This document shows positions 12,230 to 25,079 of a stretch of DNA of 64,000 nucleotides, piece after piece. Source of the DNA: Lycorma delicatula (Eukaryota; Arthropoda; Insecta; Hemiptera; Fulgoridae); the NCBI RefSeq assembly GCF_047948215.1, contig NC_134463.1, forward strand, positions 59,030,201 to 59,094,200. The letters are read 5' to 3'. The position numbers and the translations under genes were made by a program. The notes beneath the pieces are model-generated. The model was not told where the DNA came from, did not search any database, and saw only the letters and a program-made list of their open reading frames with translations. Every line of letters starts with the position of its first letter. Positions within the stretch are counted from its first letter, which is position 1.

Positions 12230-12680
12230 TTTTTAAGTACGATATTATTTTCGGTCGCATGTTAAGAGTGGAGGGTGAAAATGAATTTTCTTTACATTTT
12301 GAGGTATGAGGAGTACGAAAATTATTGCCCCGATCGACACTTTTGAAACTGTAACAAAACGAAAGACAATATTTTCAAACATATCCATTCACTTAAATTG
12401 GGGTTTCCTTATATATGTATAAGTGAATATCTGCTTATCTTTCTCTTTGTGCTTTATTAAATAATTATATCTTAGTTATATTTAGTTAGGGACCTATGTA
12501 TAAAATTTTGTGGCTCAAAAATTTCCAAAACCATTCGATCTATTTCATTAATTTTTTTTAATCTGTAGTAATGTATCTGAATTTGTGCATGTGGAAATTT
12601 GATGCAGATTGTTGAATCTTTCATGAGATTTTATCAGGGGAAGTTAGAAGCGTTCGTTATGGTACTGCAAGTTTGAATAC
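12230..12680 (+). repeat. interspersed repeat G, copy 1
   Basis: A sequence with the words TTTCGGTCGCATG, GAATTTTCTTTAC, TACGAAAAT, AAATTTTGTGGCT and ATTTCATTAATTTT is shared in the same order with 26445-26705. Copy 1 carries about 150 bp extra in the middle. There is no ORF. Class unknown; it is one of the short non-coding interspersed families common in insect genomes. Confidence 0.6.
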
Positions 12681-14161
12681 TGACGTTTCTTTATCTGGGA
12701 TATCTATTGTGAGCAATATCACATCAAATTAAAAAAAATATTAAAATCAAACAAAATTAACGAAAAGTCTTTCTTCATGCGCAGAACTCAGCAAGAGTTT
12801 TTATCTTTCTTTTCAAATGTAATTACGCCCTAGTAATAATTAGTTGTTTTAAGTTAATGTTTTCTTTTTAGCTCATCAAACCGAGCATACCCTTTTTATT
12901 AATTATTCTTCCTGATTGACGTAGTTTATTATCTGAAATAGCGTATTATCTAAAAACAAAATACCTTGTTAGGCAGTCAATAGGATAAAATTTGTTAGCA
13001 CTTTTCATTCGTCTTAAAATTCGAGTTACTTTAAAAATTAACCAGAAAAGAGTTCTTTAATTTTTTCTTTAGTTTTTTGAAAACATATTTTTCGTAATAA
13101 AATTAAATTGTGTAGAACAACAGAAAAACAAGTAGGAATAAAATAAATAATATTTTCCTCGCAATTGCCAAATTTTTATTATTAAACTTTAAATAATCGG
13201 CAAAGATATTACACAATTAGTATAATTTCTTATTTAAATGAAATGTTTATGCTAATAAGTGAATTTTGTTAGTTCGATTTTATCATTAGCATATAAATAT
13301 AGTATTTTTAGATTTATGCGCATGAGATTATTATTGCTAATCTTTATCTCCCCTCTTGAGTTTATTGTCACGCTAATATAGCTGAAAATAAAGGGTAGTT
13401 CGACTCGTACACCCTTTACATTTACACAATACGCTTTTTCTTTATCCCTATATACTCGTATATTACTTTCTGTTACATCTAAACATATTAAAACTTGATG
13501 AATTATTTCCCTGCTACTTTTGTAATTATTTTACTTTAGTATTAAAAAATAATCAAATAACACAGTTTGTTTTTTTCCCGCTACTGACAATAAAAGTAAG
13601 AATGCTTGTGCCGTTCTGTCACACTCGTAATTTTATGACATATAACAGTTACGTCTAATTCTGAAATAGTTTACCAAGCAACTATTTGTAGTAACTATCT
13701 GTAATTTAGGTTGTAAAATTCCACGTTACACAACAAAAAATTATTAGAGAAGACGATTCGTGTAGGGTTACTTTTAAACTTCTTTGCATTTGCAGGTGGA
13801 TTTTCTATGATTGTGTTACTTTTATGGTCGTAGTGGTAAATGGATTATGTTTTTATGAGTTAGTTTAACCTGATAAAAAAAAAGATTCTCAATTACATAC
13901 ATGTTTTATTATAGATTTTTTGTGAAGATAATTTAAAAATATTTATTATAACTTTAAAAAAAATTTTATAACATAATTTCTTTGTTTTGAATTAATTGGA
14001 TTTTGATTTCAAATTATTTTCACGAGAAAGTTAATAAAATTAATTGATAGCAAATTCTGGATTTATGTGTGATCTAATTGTAAAATAGATTGAAAAATAT
14101 TTTTGACAAAAAAAAATTTCTTGCTTTTACATGTAGTACATAAATAAACTTAAACGAAAAA
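12681..14161. other. AT-rich non-coding stretch
   Basis: No gene, RNA gene or repeat with a partner in this window is recognised. Confidence 0.6.
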
Positions 14162-15222
14162 TATTTGATGTGTACTGGACATATCGCAGACTTCCTTGTA
14201 GGCCTATTAAATTACATATACACATTTTTTGGTGCACTTCATTTAAACTTATTTAATTTGAAAGTGAGATACGATTCTCCAATTCTTTAATAAAGTGGAC
14301 AGTTACACAATCGCATTGTGGTGGACACCACATTGCATCACACTTTTTTGTGGTGTTCTTATCAGCATTTTATATTAATTTATATATTAATTTTGTTTCA
14401 CGTCGCTCAAGTAGTTATGTGGTGTGAGTCGGATCCGTAACCATGGACACATCGGTTCGAATACTACTTCACATACATAATATATATATAGGTTATTAAT
14501 TATTAACCTCTGTAAAAATGTTTGAGTTAAAATGAAAAGTACATAAAACTTTATTTCACTAGTAACTTCTGATTTAAAAAAAAAAAAAAATTTTCTATTA
14601 TTGACTTGCTATTTATTGTAAACATTTTTACAATCAGAGTTTAATAATTAATTATTAATTAGAGGTAAAATAATTAATTATTAAATCAATATATTTAAAT
14701 TAAAAAAAAAAAAAGATTTAAATATATGTATATTAAGTCGGATTCGAATTGATGAACCTTTTCCTTTTAAGAACCAAATATTTCACTGATTAAACTTTTA
14801 TTTGGTTATAACTCTGGAACCAATGAAAATAAGTACCATTTATCATACGGAAAGCTCGTATGATATATCTGGTATATCCTTGAAAAGCTCTCAATAATGG
14901 CTTATTACTCCCGTTAAGAAAAAGTCCAAAATCCAAGTTTTTTTTAATTTTGAGCTTTTTGGATACTTTTAGTCCAGTCTATTGCAATCAAAAGAGGTGG
15001 TGGATAACTAGATGCTTACAAGAGTGCTAAATCCAAAATTTCAACATCCTACGGGTAATCGTTTTTAAGTTATGCGATACTTACGTAGGTAAATACAAAC
15101 GTCACGCCGAAACTATTCAAAATGGATTCAGGGATGGTCAAAATGGATATATCCGTTGAAATCTAAAAACCGAAATTTTTCGTGATCACAATAGTTCCTT
15201 TACTTCGTACAAGGAAGTAAAA
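14162..15222 (-). mobile_element. HP1 element copy 2 (long subfamily)
   Basis: This reverse-oriented HP1 copy begins with the terminal block ending GACTTCCTTGTAGGCC (near 14189) and ends with the hairpin CTTCCTTTACTTCGTACAAG near 15196-15218. Relative to short copies it has about 290 extra bp (roughly 14228-14515) with a plus-strand tRNA-like segment: an A-box-like GTCGCTCAAGTAGTT near 14402 and a B-box-like GGTTCGAATAC near 14453. The tRNA-like T-arm of the core family lies in the opposite orientation near 14740. No ORF. Confidence 0.88.
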
Positions 15223-16069
15223 AAGTTAAATTCTTCACGTTCGTTACTACTATCTCTACATTGTATTATTGCATTCTATTTGAACAGCGTTTATTTTTTA
15301 TACGCTTATCCTTTTTATAAATAAAGTTATCAAAAAAAAAAATGATTAAACTGAATAATAAAACACAATCTATTTTAACACACTAAAGATATATTCTTTT
15401 TAAATTTTTGATGCCAGATAAGTATTATTAAATAACTTTTTAATTTGGTGCCGACTTTTAAACAAGAAATTGGAAAAAAATTGAACGTATATTATTCTTT
15501 TCTGCGATTTATTGTATAGATTTTATAACATTTTTATTTTCACTTTTTTTTTTTATTTTGTTGTTAAAATACCATGAATCCATGGTTCGTATTCTAACGG
15601 TGAAGATGAGGTAGACGTAATGGTAATTAATAAAATGCAAGCCATTTTTACATCTGTCAAGGATCTAATTGAATGAAAAAAGAAACCTTCTTTTTAATTA
15701 AAGATTGAGCAAATGTTTGCTTTTGTTTTCGTTATTTGTTTAATTCTGAAATATATGTATTGTTTTAAATAATATTTTTAGGTTTCCACATTAACAACCT
15801 TTTTTTTCACGATTGTGATTTTATTTTTTTATTTCTTTAATGGTTTTTAATTTACTTTTTACAATTTGCAATTACAACGAGTTTAAACATTAAAAAGAAA
15901 ACCTAATTTTCATAAATTAAATAAATTTTAGAGGATAATTTTGTCTCTTTCTCTCTCACTCTCTCTCTCTTTCTTTCTCTTTCTGCTTTATAATAATTGT
16001 GTTATTACATATTTTTATACTGCATTATTATATAATTTATTATTTACTTACAGTAGATTTTGATACATA
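15223..16069. other. AT-rich non-coding stretch
   Basis: No gene is recognised. It contains a CT-rich microsatellite (listed separately). Confidence 0.6.
15942..15986. repeat. (CT)n-rich microsatellite
   Basis: A pyrimidine run of TCTC and TTTC units. Confidence 0.9.
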
Positions 16070-16866
16070 TTTTACTTTCCCGTCTAGCGATATGGGGTAG
16101 AGGTATATCTTTAGATGGGAAAGTGTTGTAATCGATCCAGTTTGGGCTTATGCGATTTTCACCAGATCTTTATCTTTTGACACCTAAGAAACCCAAAAAC
16201 CGGATGGAAATTTTCCGGATATTCTTATGTACGTGTGTATGTTCGGTATCGCCCTCTAAATCACCTTACATCTATAGAACTACTCGACCGATTTTCAACA
16301 AACTTGGTCAAATTACTTCTATGTATTGATGCCATTAAATTTTCAAGTTAAAGGTCAAGGGAGTGAGATTGTAGAGAAAGATCACCCTCAGTTTCTCAAG
16401 ATTTCCTCTAATTAAAGTCTTTTTTTTTTCTTAGGCACATTCGTTAACAATTAAAAAATAATAAGCTCAAAAAAATGTTTTTGTAAAATCGCAATTCCAT
16501 CCCAAAAAATACTCTAATAAAATAGTGGCTTTTTGTGGAAAAAAAAAAACCACTATTTTATAATAATTTAGCACTGATGTAGTCGCCCGCTATGTTGTTC
16601 CGTCACAGGCGGGTGGTAGAATTAAAAAAATGAATAATATTTGATGTATAAAAAAGTATTTAAAGTGGTTGCTAGTACCGCCAAACCTGCGCAAATGAAA
16701 TACAGTATGCGCGCGCGCTTTAGTTAGAAACTAATTAATTTAACAAAAAATATATTTAAATAAAATAATAAATATTTTAAATTAAGTTTTTTGTATATGT
16801 GTGTGTGTCTAAGCCGTGCATCAGAAAAAAGCCGCGTGACAGAAAGTCCTACAACTATGCTGTCAG
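16070..16866 (+). mobile_element. HP2 element copy 1
   Basis: The left end folds: ACTTTCCCGTCTA (16074-16086) pairs with TAGATGGGAAAGT (16112-16124), then GTTGTAATCG. Near the right end GACAGAAAGT (16838-16847) is a degraded inverted copy of ACTTTCCCGTC, followed by about 20 nt ending TGTCAG and a T-run. A GT microsatellite (16798-16808) and TAAGCCGTGCATCAGAAAAAA precede the right end. About 730 bp is shared with 60777-61546, including CGACCGATTTTCAACAAACTTGG. There is no ORF, so it is non-autonomous. Confidence 0.88.
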
Positions 16867-17005
16867 TTTTTTGTTTGTATCATTATAAATATTAAGTGTC
16901 AGTATTAATATTATGATTATATAATTTGCTAAATTTATTGTTGTTATAATCTATAGCAGACGAATAAAGTATATCAGGGGTATCTGAAATATTATCATGA
17001 GTTTC

Positions 17006-17118
17006 TCGGGAAAGGGTGCCTGTTAACCGATAACATATTATTGGTTAACAGATATCGGTTAACAGATATCGGTTAACCGATAACATGTTATCGGTTAACA
17101 AATACCTTTTCCCCGCCT
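17006..17118. repeat. GTTAAC palindrome cluster
   Basis: A perfect 28-bp palindrome at 17072-17099 (half-site GTTAACCGATAACA), an imperfect copy of it at 17022-17049, and two direct GATATCGGTTAAC units between them. Outer arms GGGAAAGGGT (17009-17018) and ACCTTTTCCC (17103-17112) are also inverted, so the whole block can fold. It is not part of any other repeat identified here. Confidence 0.85.
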
Positions 17119-18615
17119 TGAATCTTTTCAAGTAATCGCCTTTTTTATTCTAAATGAGGTGTTATTACGATGAACACACCTTTCAAGTCTTAGGTTAGAA
17201 TTATTTATACACCCTTATAAAATCGCGATTTGTATATTTTTTGTTTGATGTAATTACACAAAAACTTTGAATCTTGGACGTGGAATATGGAAATTAAATT
17301 TTAATAATTAAGGTGAATTAAAAATTTTTTTATTATAAAATTTAATGTCAATAATCGAGATGACGAAATTAATTCAATTTTTAGCTTTATAAATGACATT
17401 ACAGCTAAATTTTAGGATCCATGGATATTTCAGGACTTTTGTTTTTGAGGGAGAGCAGTCCAGTTGCGTAATAACTTATGTATTCTAAAATAAAGGCAGA
17501 AAATCTCTCTATCTCATTTTCTCTCTTGTCATTTTTACTTTGCTACAGTTATTGTAAAATCAATAAATTTAAAAATCATTTTGTAATACGGCGATTGTCT
17601 TTTCATTAATATGCGTGTTTTGATATCTTCTGCGCATATTTCAGTATAATTTTTTATTGTTAATATATACTTTCCGTAAATTATAAATGTTATTGTTTAA
17701 AAAAAAAATATTTTTTTTTTAAGTTTACAAATTATTACGATTGTTGTATATTCAAAATAAATGATTTGATCAACGGAAGAGAGAATTTTACAAAATTTTA
17801 CGGCACCTTTAAAAGTAATATTATTAGCAGTGGGTATTATCAAAATCATGATTTTTCGCGGTTGTAGTATATAAATGAGTATTTTGTGTGCAAATAGTTT
17901 AAGTAAACTTAATATGGTTTAATCTCTTGGGATTTTCAAGAAAATAATTAAAGGAGGATTTTAATATATTAATTCCATGTAACATTAAATGCATATTCTT
18001 GGTCTTAATATGTACAAAATTATTTCTGTTAGTATAAATTTTAATTTTCAATTAATAACAAAAATGTATTATTTTAGGTAATAATTAAAATGAATTAAGT
18101 ATTAATTTTTTTAAAAAAATATTTGTAAGAGTTAAAAACATGTCTTTATTTTTGTTCTTTTTTTATATTCGTACAATCATGAAAATATGTAGAATAAAAA
18201 AAACTGAAACAAGTGAAATCTTATTATTATTAAGTTACGTAGACAAGGGGAAATCTTCCATTTCACATTTTATTTTATAAAGTTTTCTCTTTCAAGTTTT
18301 TTCTTCTGTAAAAGCTTTTCTATATAATATAGAAAATTGAAAGTTCTTTGTATTTCGTTGTTTAAATTAGTTTTCATACATACCAGATATTTCTACTTAT
18401 TTAGATTTCTGTTTATTTATTAAACGTGTGTTTTTTTTATGTAATTAGAAAAAATGTGTTGGATTGTATTTAATGTTTAAGTTACTTAACTCTTTTTTTA
18501 ATTCTATATTTTCATTTTTAGCTTAATTAATCTGAAATACCAGTTTTTGCATTTGGTTAGATAAGAATTTTTTTTAAATTCTATTATTCTTTAAAATTTT
18601 TGAAAAACACCTACG
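17119..18615. other. AT-rich non-coding stretch
   Basis: No gene or known repeat is recognised. Confidence 0.6.
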
Positions 18616-19217
18616 AATTGTAAGAATTTCAAACATCCATAGTTTTTAAATTTTTTATTGGCTGCCCCACTTCCAATATTGTCACAGAAGTATTATTTTT
18701 GGGTCACTTGCACAACTACCATGCCTAGAAAAACATTTAAAAAAAATTGTTAAAAAATATTCAATAAATAAAAAAGATAGATTTTTCGATTTTTTGAGAA
18801 GGGGGAATTTACGGGCAAATTTTTTTTTAAAAATGGCAAGATAAGCATGCACGCATCTTCTGAACTTAATATAAAGTGGTGTTATGTTTGCAAAGTTTTG
18901 AGAAATTTGGCCTCAAAATACTATCTACTCCTAAAGATATTGACCCTAAAATTTTACCAACAAATTGTCCCATACAAACGAGTATACAAAATTCATCAAA
19001 ATCGGTTGATCCGGTGAAATGTTATTAAGCTTCAAACATGTGAACGCATGTACGTACGTATGTGGTACAAATTACCACCCACTTTTTTTTTGGGGGGGGG
19101 CCATGGGTCAAGAAACGCCTAGAAATGTAAAAAGCCCATACTCCATTTTTGACTGAATACCATACTTTTCTTCTTGCAGTGTAGCTCTAGATCTATGATC
19201 CAGTAAAAAGAAAAATT
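18616..19217 (+). mobile_element. HP3 element copy 1
   Basis: The right end (about 19020-19217) matches 52656-52810 in order: a TGTACGTACGTATG-like word, AAGAAACGCCTAGAAATG, ACTCCATTTTTGACTGAAT, then a terminal hairpin region (TACTTTTCTTCTTGC ... CCAGTAAAAAGAAAAA). The body contains CAAAATCGGTTGATCCGGTGAAATG, wording typical of insect non-autonomous elements. The left boundary is uncertain. A poly-G run lies at about 19092-19101. Confidence 0.55.
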
Positions 19218-22210
19218 ACCAGTTAGAGTAAATCCACTGCCTGAATGTATATATATATATGTAAAATAAAACTCTCCCAACGAATATAACTAGAAACTAG
19301 AATAAATATATTAATTGCATATTAAAGTGGGGTATCAGGTTTTTTTTTGTATATCTTTATGTATTAGGATCCAACTAGTTCATCTATACAAAAAAAGGTT
19401 TTATGGTTGAGTGTACGTATATATCGCACTGCTTTTGGTCTTAAATCTGAGGATTGACCAAACCGATTTTACTCAATTTTTAATAACATATTCAATATAT
19501 AGGACATCGATCGTATTTTTTTTTCAAAATTCGCTATGGGGTGGAAGGATATCGCGAAAAAATGAATTTCTATTTTCTTCAGAGGCATTTTAGAGAAAAC
19601 TTTATTGAAGAAAATTTTTTACCTACTATGTATACATAAATAATCCAAGAGAGATCTTTCAAAAATTCAACCCCCACCTCTTAAAATCAAATATATGTTT
19701 TTTGTTCTTTTACTCTATCTCCCTCCCGTGTAAATATTTTTCAAAAATTTTTGGAAGTTCAAATATAGAGCTATCAAGAAATTTTTACATTTTTAAAAAG
19801 TAGTAGATCCGGGACCTGAAGTGCTGAAAATATTTTGTTACGTATTGAAGAGGGTGTTACACTTTGAGAGAACTTTACTTAAGCGAATTTGTTAAGCTTA
19901 ACTTATATTATATGAATATTTTTAGAAAATCTTTCTTAAAATTTATTCTCCACCTCTAAAAATATATATTCGTTTTTTTGTTTTGTTTTTGGGTTTTAAC
20001 TACTTTAATTTTTATTATTAATAGCCGAGAAAGTTATACATTACTTTGCCTGCTTTTATAAATATATATATATATATATATATATTTATGTATGTGTCTG
20101 CGCGCGCGCATTTGTGTTTTGCAAAGCTATTCCATTTCCGTACTTTCGAATACGTGGACTTTTAGAATTTACTTTCGTACACGTTTATTACTTGGCAGGT
20201 GATATATATAAGTGTATCATAACTAACTCTTGTTTGTAATATGGAAAGGTAATCGACGTGATGAAGTTATTTAACGTAGCATTTTGTCAGTTGTTTATTA
20301 ATAAATTACGTTGTTTGTATTACCTACCTTCGATTTATTTCCTGTTTCAGGAAGAGACAACATTTTGCAGAACAGAGATTATTATTAAAACTTCGTTCAG
20401 TCCTAATTGAATACGTAATTGTCTCCATATTTATTAATGTTTTCAGAAGAAAGTTAATCATGCTGCTAGGAAAATGTTTTCTTCTAATGAAACTGTTGGT
20501 TAATTCAACAGAAATGAGATTCCCTTCATTATTGTTAAAGCCGTTCTCAGAATGAATTCTAAACTGATAAAACTTTGCTTCATCAGATACCTTCTAATTT
20601 TATGTTGTTGTTTTTTTTCAGTTTATATTTATGAATAAAATTTTAATTTAGCGTAATTTAAATTTCTATTAATAGCTAGTAGTTAACAGATGCAATCCAA
20701 AATTGACCATACTCTGTTTCAACTTCCTCTGTCCCAAGTTATATGATTTCCGATAAATCTTGTGTAAAAATATTATCGGTATATAATAGAAAACTATTTT
20801 ATGTATAACGACCGTTCAATTTCTTGGAGAGTGTGGCACACCTGCGGCATAACAGGTCGGTTAGTTTTTTTTATTCTCTATAATAGTTTTCCCTTTATCG
20901 TTTAACATATAGGTAATCAAATATTAAAATAAATAACGTTATTACTTACTTTGAAATTCAGTTGTTGTTTTTTGATTTTTTAAATTTTGTACAGGCTAAA
21001 TGATAGAAAAGTCATTCTGTTACACAAAAAGCAATATAGTGTTACAAAACGTTCCGATATAATGGAAAGTTTGTTAAACCGTTTCGAAAAATTTCACATA
21101 CACCATTCGTATTTATTTGAAGAACATTCCAAACGATCACCAGCAACCTGAAGAAGCGTGCTTTTGATGAAATTACAAAGCAAAACAAACCATTATCTAG
21201 GCTGTGGTATTATTATTTGTTTGTTTAGATCGTCCTTAGTTGAGGAAGCTTCTACATTTCTGCTAGGAATGGTAGCGAAGATGTTAATGGAGTTCTTTTC
21301 CACAAATGTTAGTTTAATGTATATCACTTCCACAATTAAATGTGGATGGAAGTGGCTTTTAGATCTTTGACCCATTGTATAGAAAGATTTTCAACGTTAC
21401 CATCGATAAATCATCGGTGTAAATATAGCAGCGTATGGACGAAATACTGGTCAGTTGTGTGGGTCACATTCATTCACCTAAAAATTCCAGGAATATGTGA
21501 TTAAAATCTCTCTGGGCCATGATTTCTTAGATTTTATCTACTTTTCGTTGGCTTTATGCAAAAAAAATGACGTTTACTTCATTTACTCTCTTAACTTCCT
21601 GGTTTTGTGCCTTGATAACTAAAATCATCGGTGGGTGGGGTGACTGTTAAAGGGCATTGTGTTTTTGTTTTATAATATCCGTTCACAGTCTGAAACTGTG
21701 TAAAATTCAAACTGGACATTATCAGTTTTGTATTCTTCAGTACAGTCATAACTCTGGAGAATTCAAAAAGTTGAACGAATGTTTGACTTAAGAGTGCCAT
21801 CACAAATGATTCCTAATCAATAAGAGAATAATATTTTAAAACAAATACCTTAGTTTTGGGGGCAATTATGTAGAAAAGTAGGCTTCGTTGAAGTTTTATT
21901 GCTAAGAATATTATGTTACATTAACATTCTATATTAGCTAAGAATTACTTTGACGTTTGGAAGTGTAGTTCCCGTTTGCACACCGATAGACAACAGGCCA
22001 AAAAAACACCAAATTCCATTCGTAAAAACGTCTTCATCTTCGCTCACGGTAATACAATTGATTAATGTATACGTAACTGAACCACAGTCATATTTATTTT
22101 TACAAATTATCTTCTAAGATAGAACATCATATCTCTATTATTGCTGTTTATTTAAAAATAAAAAATGATAAACCATTAAATCTATTGTAATTGTTTAACT
22201 ATAAAAAATC
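19218..22210. other. AT-rich non-coding stretch
   Basis: No convincing gene. It contains a TA microsatellite at about 20064-20084 followed by a short CG run. The segment 21060-21800 has short frames on both strands with no recognisable domain, and might be a decayed mobile-element ORF, but nothing supports a name. Confidence 0.5.
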
Positions 22211-23345
22211 TGATGTAGACACCACATGACTTCCTTGTACGCCTATAAAATACATATACAGATTTTTTTCTGCACATCATTTAAACTTATTTCATGTGAA
22301 ACTGAGATACAATCCTCCAATTCTTTCATAATGTGGACAGTTACGCAATTGCATTTTGGTGGACACTACATTGCATCACATTTTTTTGTGGAATCCATAT
22401 CAGCATTTTATATTAATTTATATATTAATTTTGTTTCACGTCGCTCAAGTAGTTGGATCAGTGTCGGATCCGTAACCATGGACACATCGGTTCGAAACCG
22501 ACTTCATATACATGTATATATATATATATATATATATTGTTGTAATAAAAATATGTTGATTTATTAATAATTATTAAATTCTTTAAAAAACAACATAAAA
22601 TTTTATTTCACTAATAACTTCTGAATTTTTTAAATTGTTATTGAACTATTATTTATAGTAATTTTTTTTTATAATCAGAGGTTAATAATTAATTATTAGT
22701 AAATCAATATATTTAAATTAAAAAAAGAGGAAATGAAGTCGGATTCGAACCGATGTGGCTTCCCTTTTTAAGATCAAAATATTTCATTAATTAAAATTTT
22801 ATTTGGCTACACGAGTAACTCTGCAATCAATGAAAATAAGTACCACTTATGACGTATCATTGAAATGCTCTCAGTGAGGGCTTATCCAAAATGGGCTTAA
22901 AGTCCAAAATCCAAGTGTTTCGGATTTTGGCCTTTTTTGGACACTTTTGGTCCAGTCGATTGCAATTAAAAGAGGAAGTGCAAAACTAGTTGTTACAAAA
23001 GTCCTAAATCCAAAATTTCAACATTCTACGGCTAATCGTTTTTGAGTTACGTCTAGGCCTTTCATCCGGAGTTCCTGGGTTCGAATACCGGTCAGGCATG
23101 ACATTTTCAGACGCTATAAAAATTTTCATTCATCTCATCATCTGAAGCAATACCTAACGGTGGTCCCGGATATTAAAAAAAAGAAAGATTTTTGCGAGAT
23201 ACGTACGTACGTGGGTGCAGATTTCAGGCCGGAACTAGTCGAAATGAATTCAGAGATGGTCAAAATGAATATTTCCGTTAAAATATGAAAACCAAAATTT
23301 TTCGCGAATGCATTACCTCTTTTACTTCGTACGAGGAAGTAAAAA
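22211..23345 (-). mobile_element. HP1 element copy 3 (long subfamily), with a SINE-B inside
   Basis: It starts with TCTGATGTAGACACCACATG (22209-22228) and ACTTCCTTGTACG, and ends with the hairpin region CTTTTACTTCGTACGAGGAAG. Like copy 2 it has the extra segment with a plus-strand tRNA-like region (GCTCAAGTAGTTGG near 22444, ACATCGGTTCGAAACCGACT near 22484), followed by a TA microsatellite. The core T-arm lies in the opposite orientation near 22735-22760, so the element carries two head-to-head tRNA-like arms. It is interrupted at about 23051-23186 by a SINE-B fragment. The 113-aa frame at 22226-22567 is a chance reading through the element. Confidence 0.9.
23051..23186 (+). mobile_element. 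SINE-B copy 1, 5'-truncated, nested in HP1
   Basis: GGCCTTTCATCCGGAG, a B box GGGTTCGAATACC and CAGGCATGACATTTTC are followed by the shared tail ATCATCTGAAGCAATACCTA and GGTGGTCCCGG. It interrupts the HP1 sentence TTTTTGAGTTACG / GCGAGATACGTACG. The head upstream of the CGTCT word is missing. Its position dates it after the HP1 insertion. Confidence 0.85.
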
Positions 23346-25036
23346 TTAATTTAATTGACTGTGTATAGCACCTAATTGTAGTTTTCTAATATTGGTGTTT
23401 ATAATTTAAACTATTAAAAATTAAATTACCATGATTTCCTTGTAATATCAAGAATCCTTACAAAATATCACAGTAATATTGTCGCGTCGCTAAGGAAAAT
23501 TTTGCAAAATATCCATTACCTGGTCAATTAGCATTAATTATTTGTTGCTAGTTACAATGATTATAATCATTGGTAATTGACTAGCAGTCAACATTTTGTG
23601 ATTACCAATTCACGCGTTACCGGCTGTCCGGTCGTTCTAGAAAATTCTATAGTATAGTAAAAGAATATTTAATTATATTTTCATTTACCTTGAATTAAAT
23701 ATTCTTTTTTTTAAATAGGATAGTTACTGTTAACACAGGTAGTCCGAGAAGAACTGGGATAAAAGAGCACATTAGTGAAATGGAATCAGCCGATGAACAT
23801 AAAATGGGCGCTTTAGATGCGCACTTTACGAACATTGATTCTCACACAGTGTGTACCAACCTTTTAGTATCACCATAGTAACGAACTTAGTATGTACCAA
23901 TAGCGGTTAGTGTATACTTCTGTAAAAAATCAATAATCTAGATTCAGTTCGATCTATCATTTACGGCCCTTCGAAAGTATACATCCATTAAATTCTCTAT
24001 ATTAAATCGATTTTTAAATGCAGAAACTGAATTCTTAAGAAGATTATTTTAACCGATCTCCGAACAAATTATTGGCGGATGTGTATCCACTGCCTAGAGG
24101 GCTTTGAAACATTCCTTAAACTTAGCTAAACAGAATCTACATACAACAGTATTTTTTGATAGCGATATCTGTAATGAAATACAGTTTATAAAATTACACA
24201 TGCAAATATTTTCGAGTAATGTACTTATTTTTTATATGCGTTATACTTTAATTAATTGTAATTTTATCATGATGATTTATAGTAATAAATCGTCTGCTTG
24301 GTAGCGTTATTAGTAGATAATAATTATTATGTTGATACTGCTTTGTAATCATGGATATATGTGTTTATGGTACGAGAGAACTGTGGGTGACGCGTGCTTT
24401 TGTGTAAGAGTGTGTCGTGTATTGTGTTCTAATAGGATGAGGGTAGGCAAGGAAAAGCCGGGTTGATTGTAAAGCTGTATGCAAATACATGCATGAACCA
24501 CTTCACTTCTTCCATGGTAAGTTTGTTTGGTGTGACTGCGTGGTGGTGGTGATAGGGTTCGTTTTGTAAAATAAAGGTGGGGGGGTTGTTTGGTGAATCA
24601 GCACCACCGAGTTCTTTCTATCCCTCTATGAATCACGCAATCTCTATAATATCAACGTTATTTTTCCTCATTCCCTATTTTCACTACATCATTTTAGTCT
24701 ATATGGCGCGACTTTCTGGCGCCAAATGCGATTGGAGGATCTATGTTGGTTTGTTCTGGGTTTTTTCTTTATATATATATTAGTAAAAACTAATAATTAT
24801 ATTTTCTACCGTACATTTTATAAAACATTCGATTAATTACGTAATCTCCTTTTTTTCATTATTTCTTTTAAAGCTTATTTCAAAAATTTTAATTAATTAA
24901 AACGTTCTTATGTTTTATTTCAATTAGAGATAACTTTTTTGTTTTATAAAATAAAATTATGTTTTATTCATTTTTAATAATTGCTTTTTTAATTTTGTTA
25001 GATAAAAAGAAAATATATTTACGATGAAAGGTTTTG

Positions 25037-25038
<2 letters not shown>

Positions 25039-25078
<40 letters not shown>
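25039..25078. repeat. (TA)n microsatellite
   Basis: About twenty uninterrupted TA units. Confidence 0.95.

Positions 25079-25079
<1 letters not shown>

Noticed and set aside
17022..17100. CRISPR-like array of GATATCGGTTAAC units
   Set aside because: The repeats are palindromic, adjacent and without unique spacers, and the DNA is eukaryotic.
21158..21370. 70-aa frame and its antisense partner
   Set aside because: Faintly like a decayed transposase or helicase, but no motif could be pinned down.
22437..22512. Possible true tRNA gene inside HP1
   Set aside because: Only the T-arm is good; the segment recurs inside another HP1 copy, so it is treated as a tRNA-like part of the element.
22226..22567. 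113-aa frame
   Set aside because: It reads through HP1 long-form sequence and a TA microsatellite; other HP1 copies do not keep the frame.
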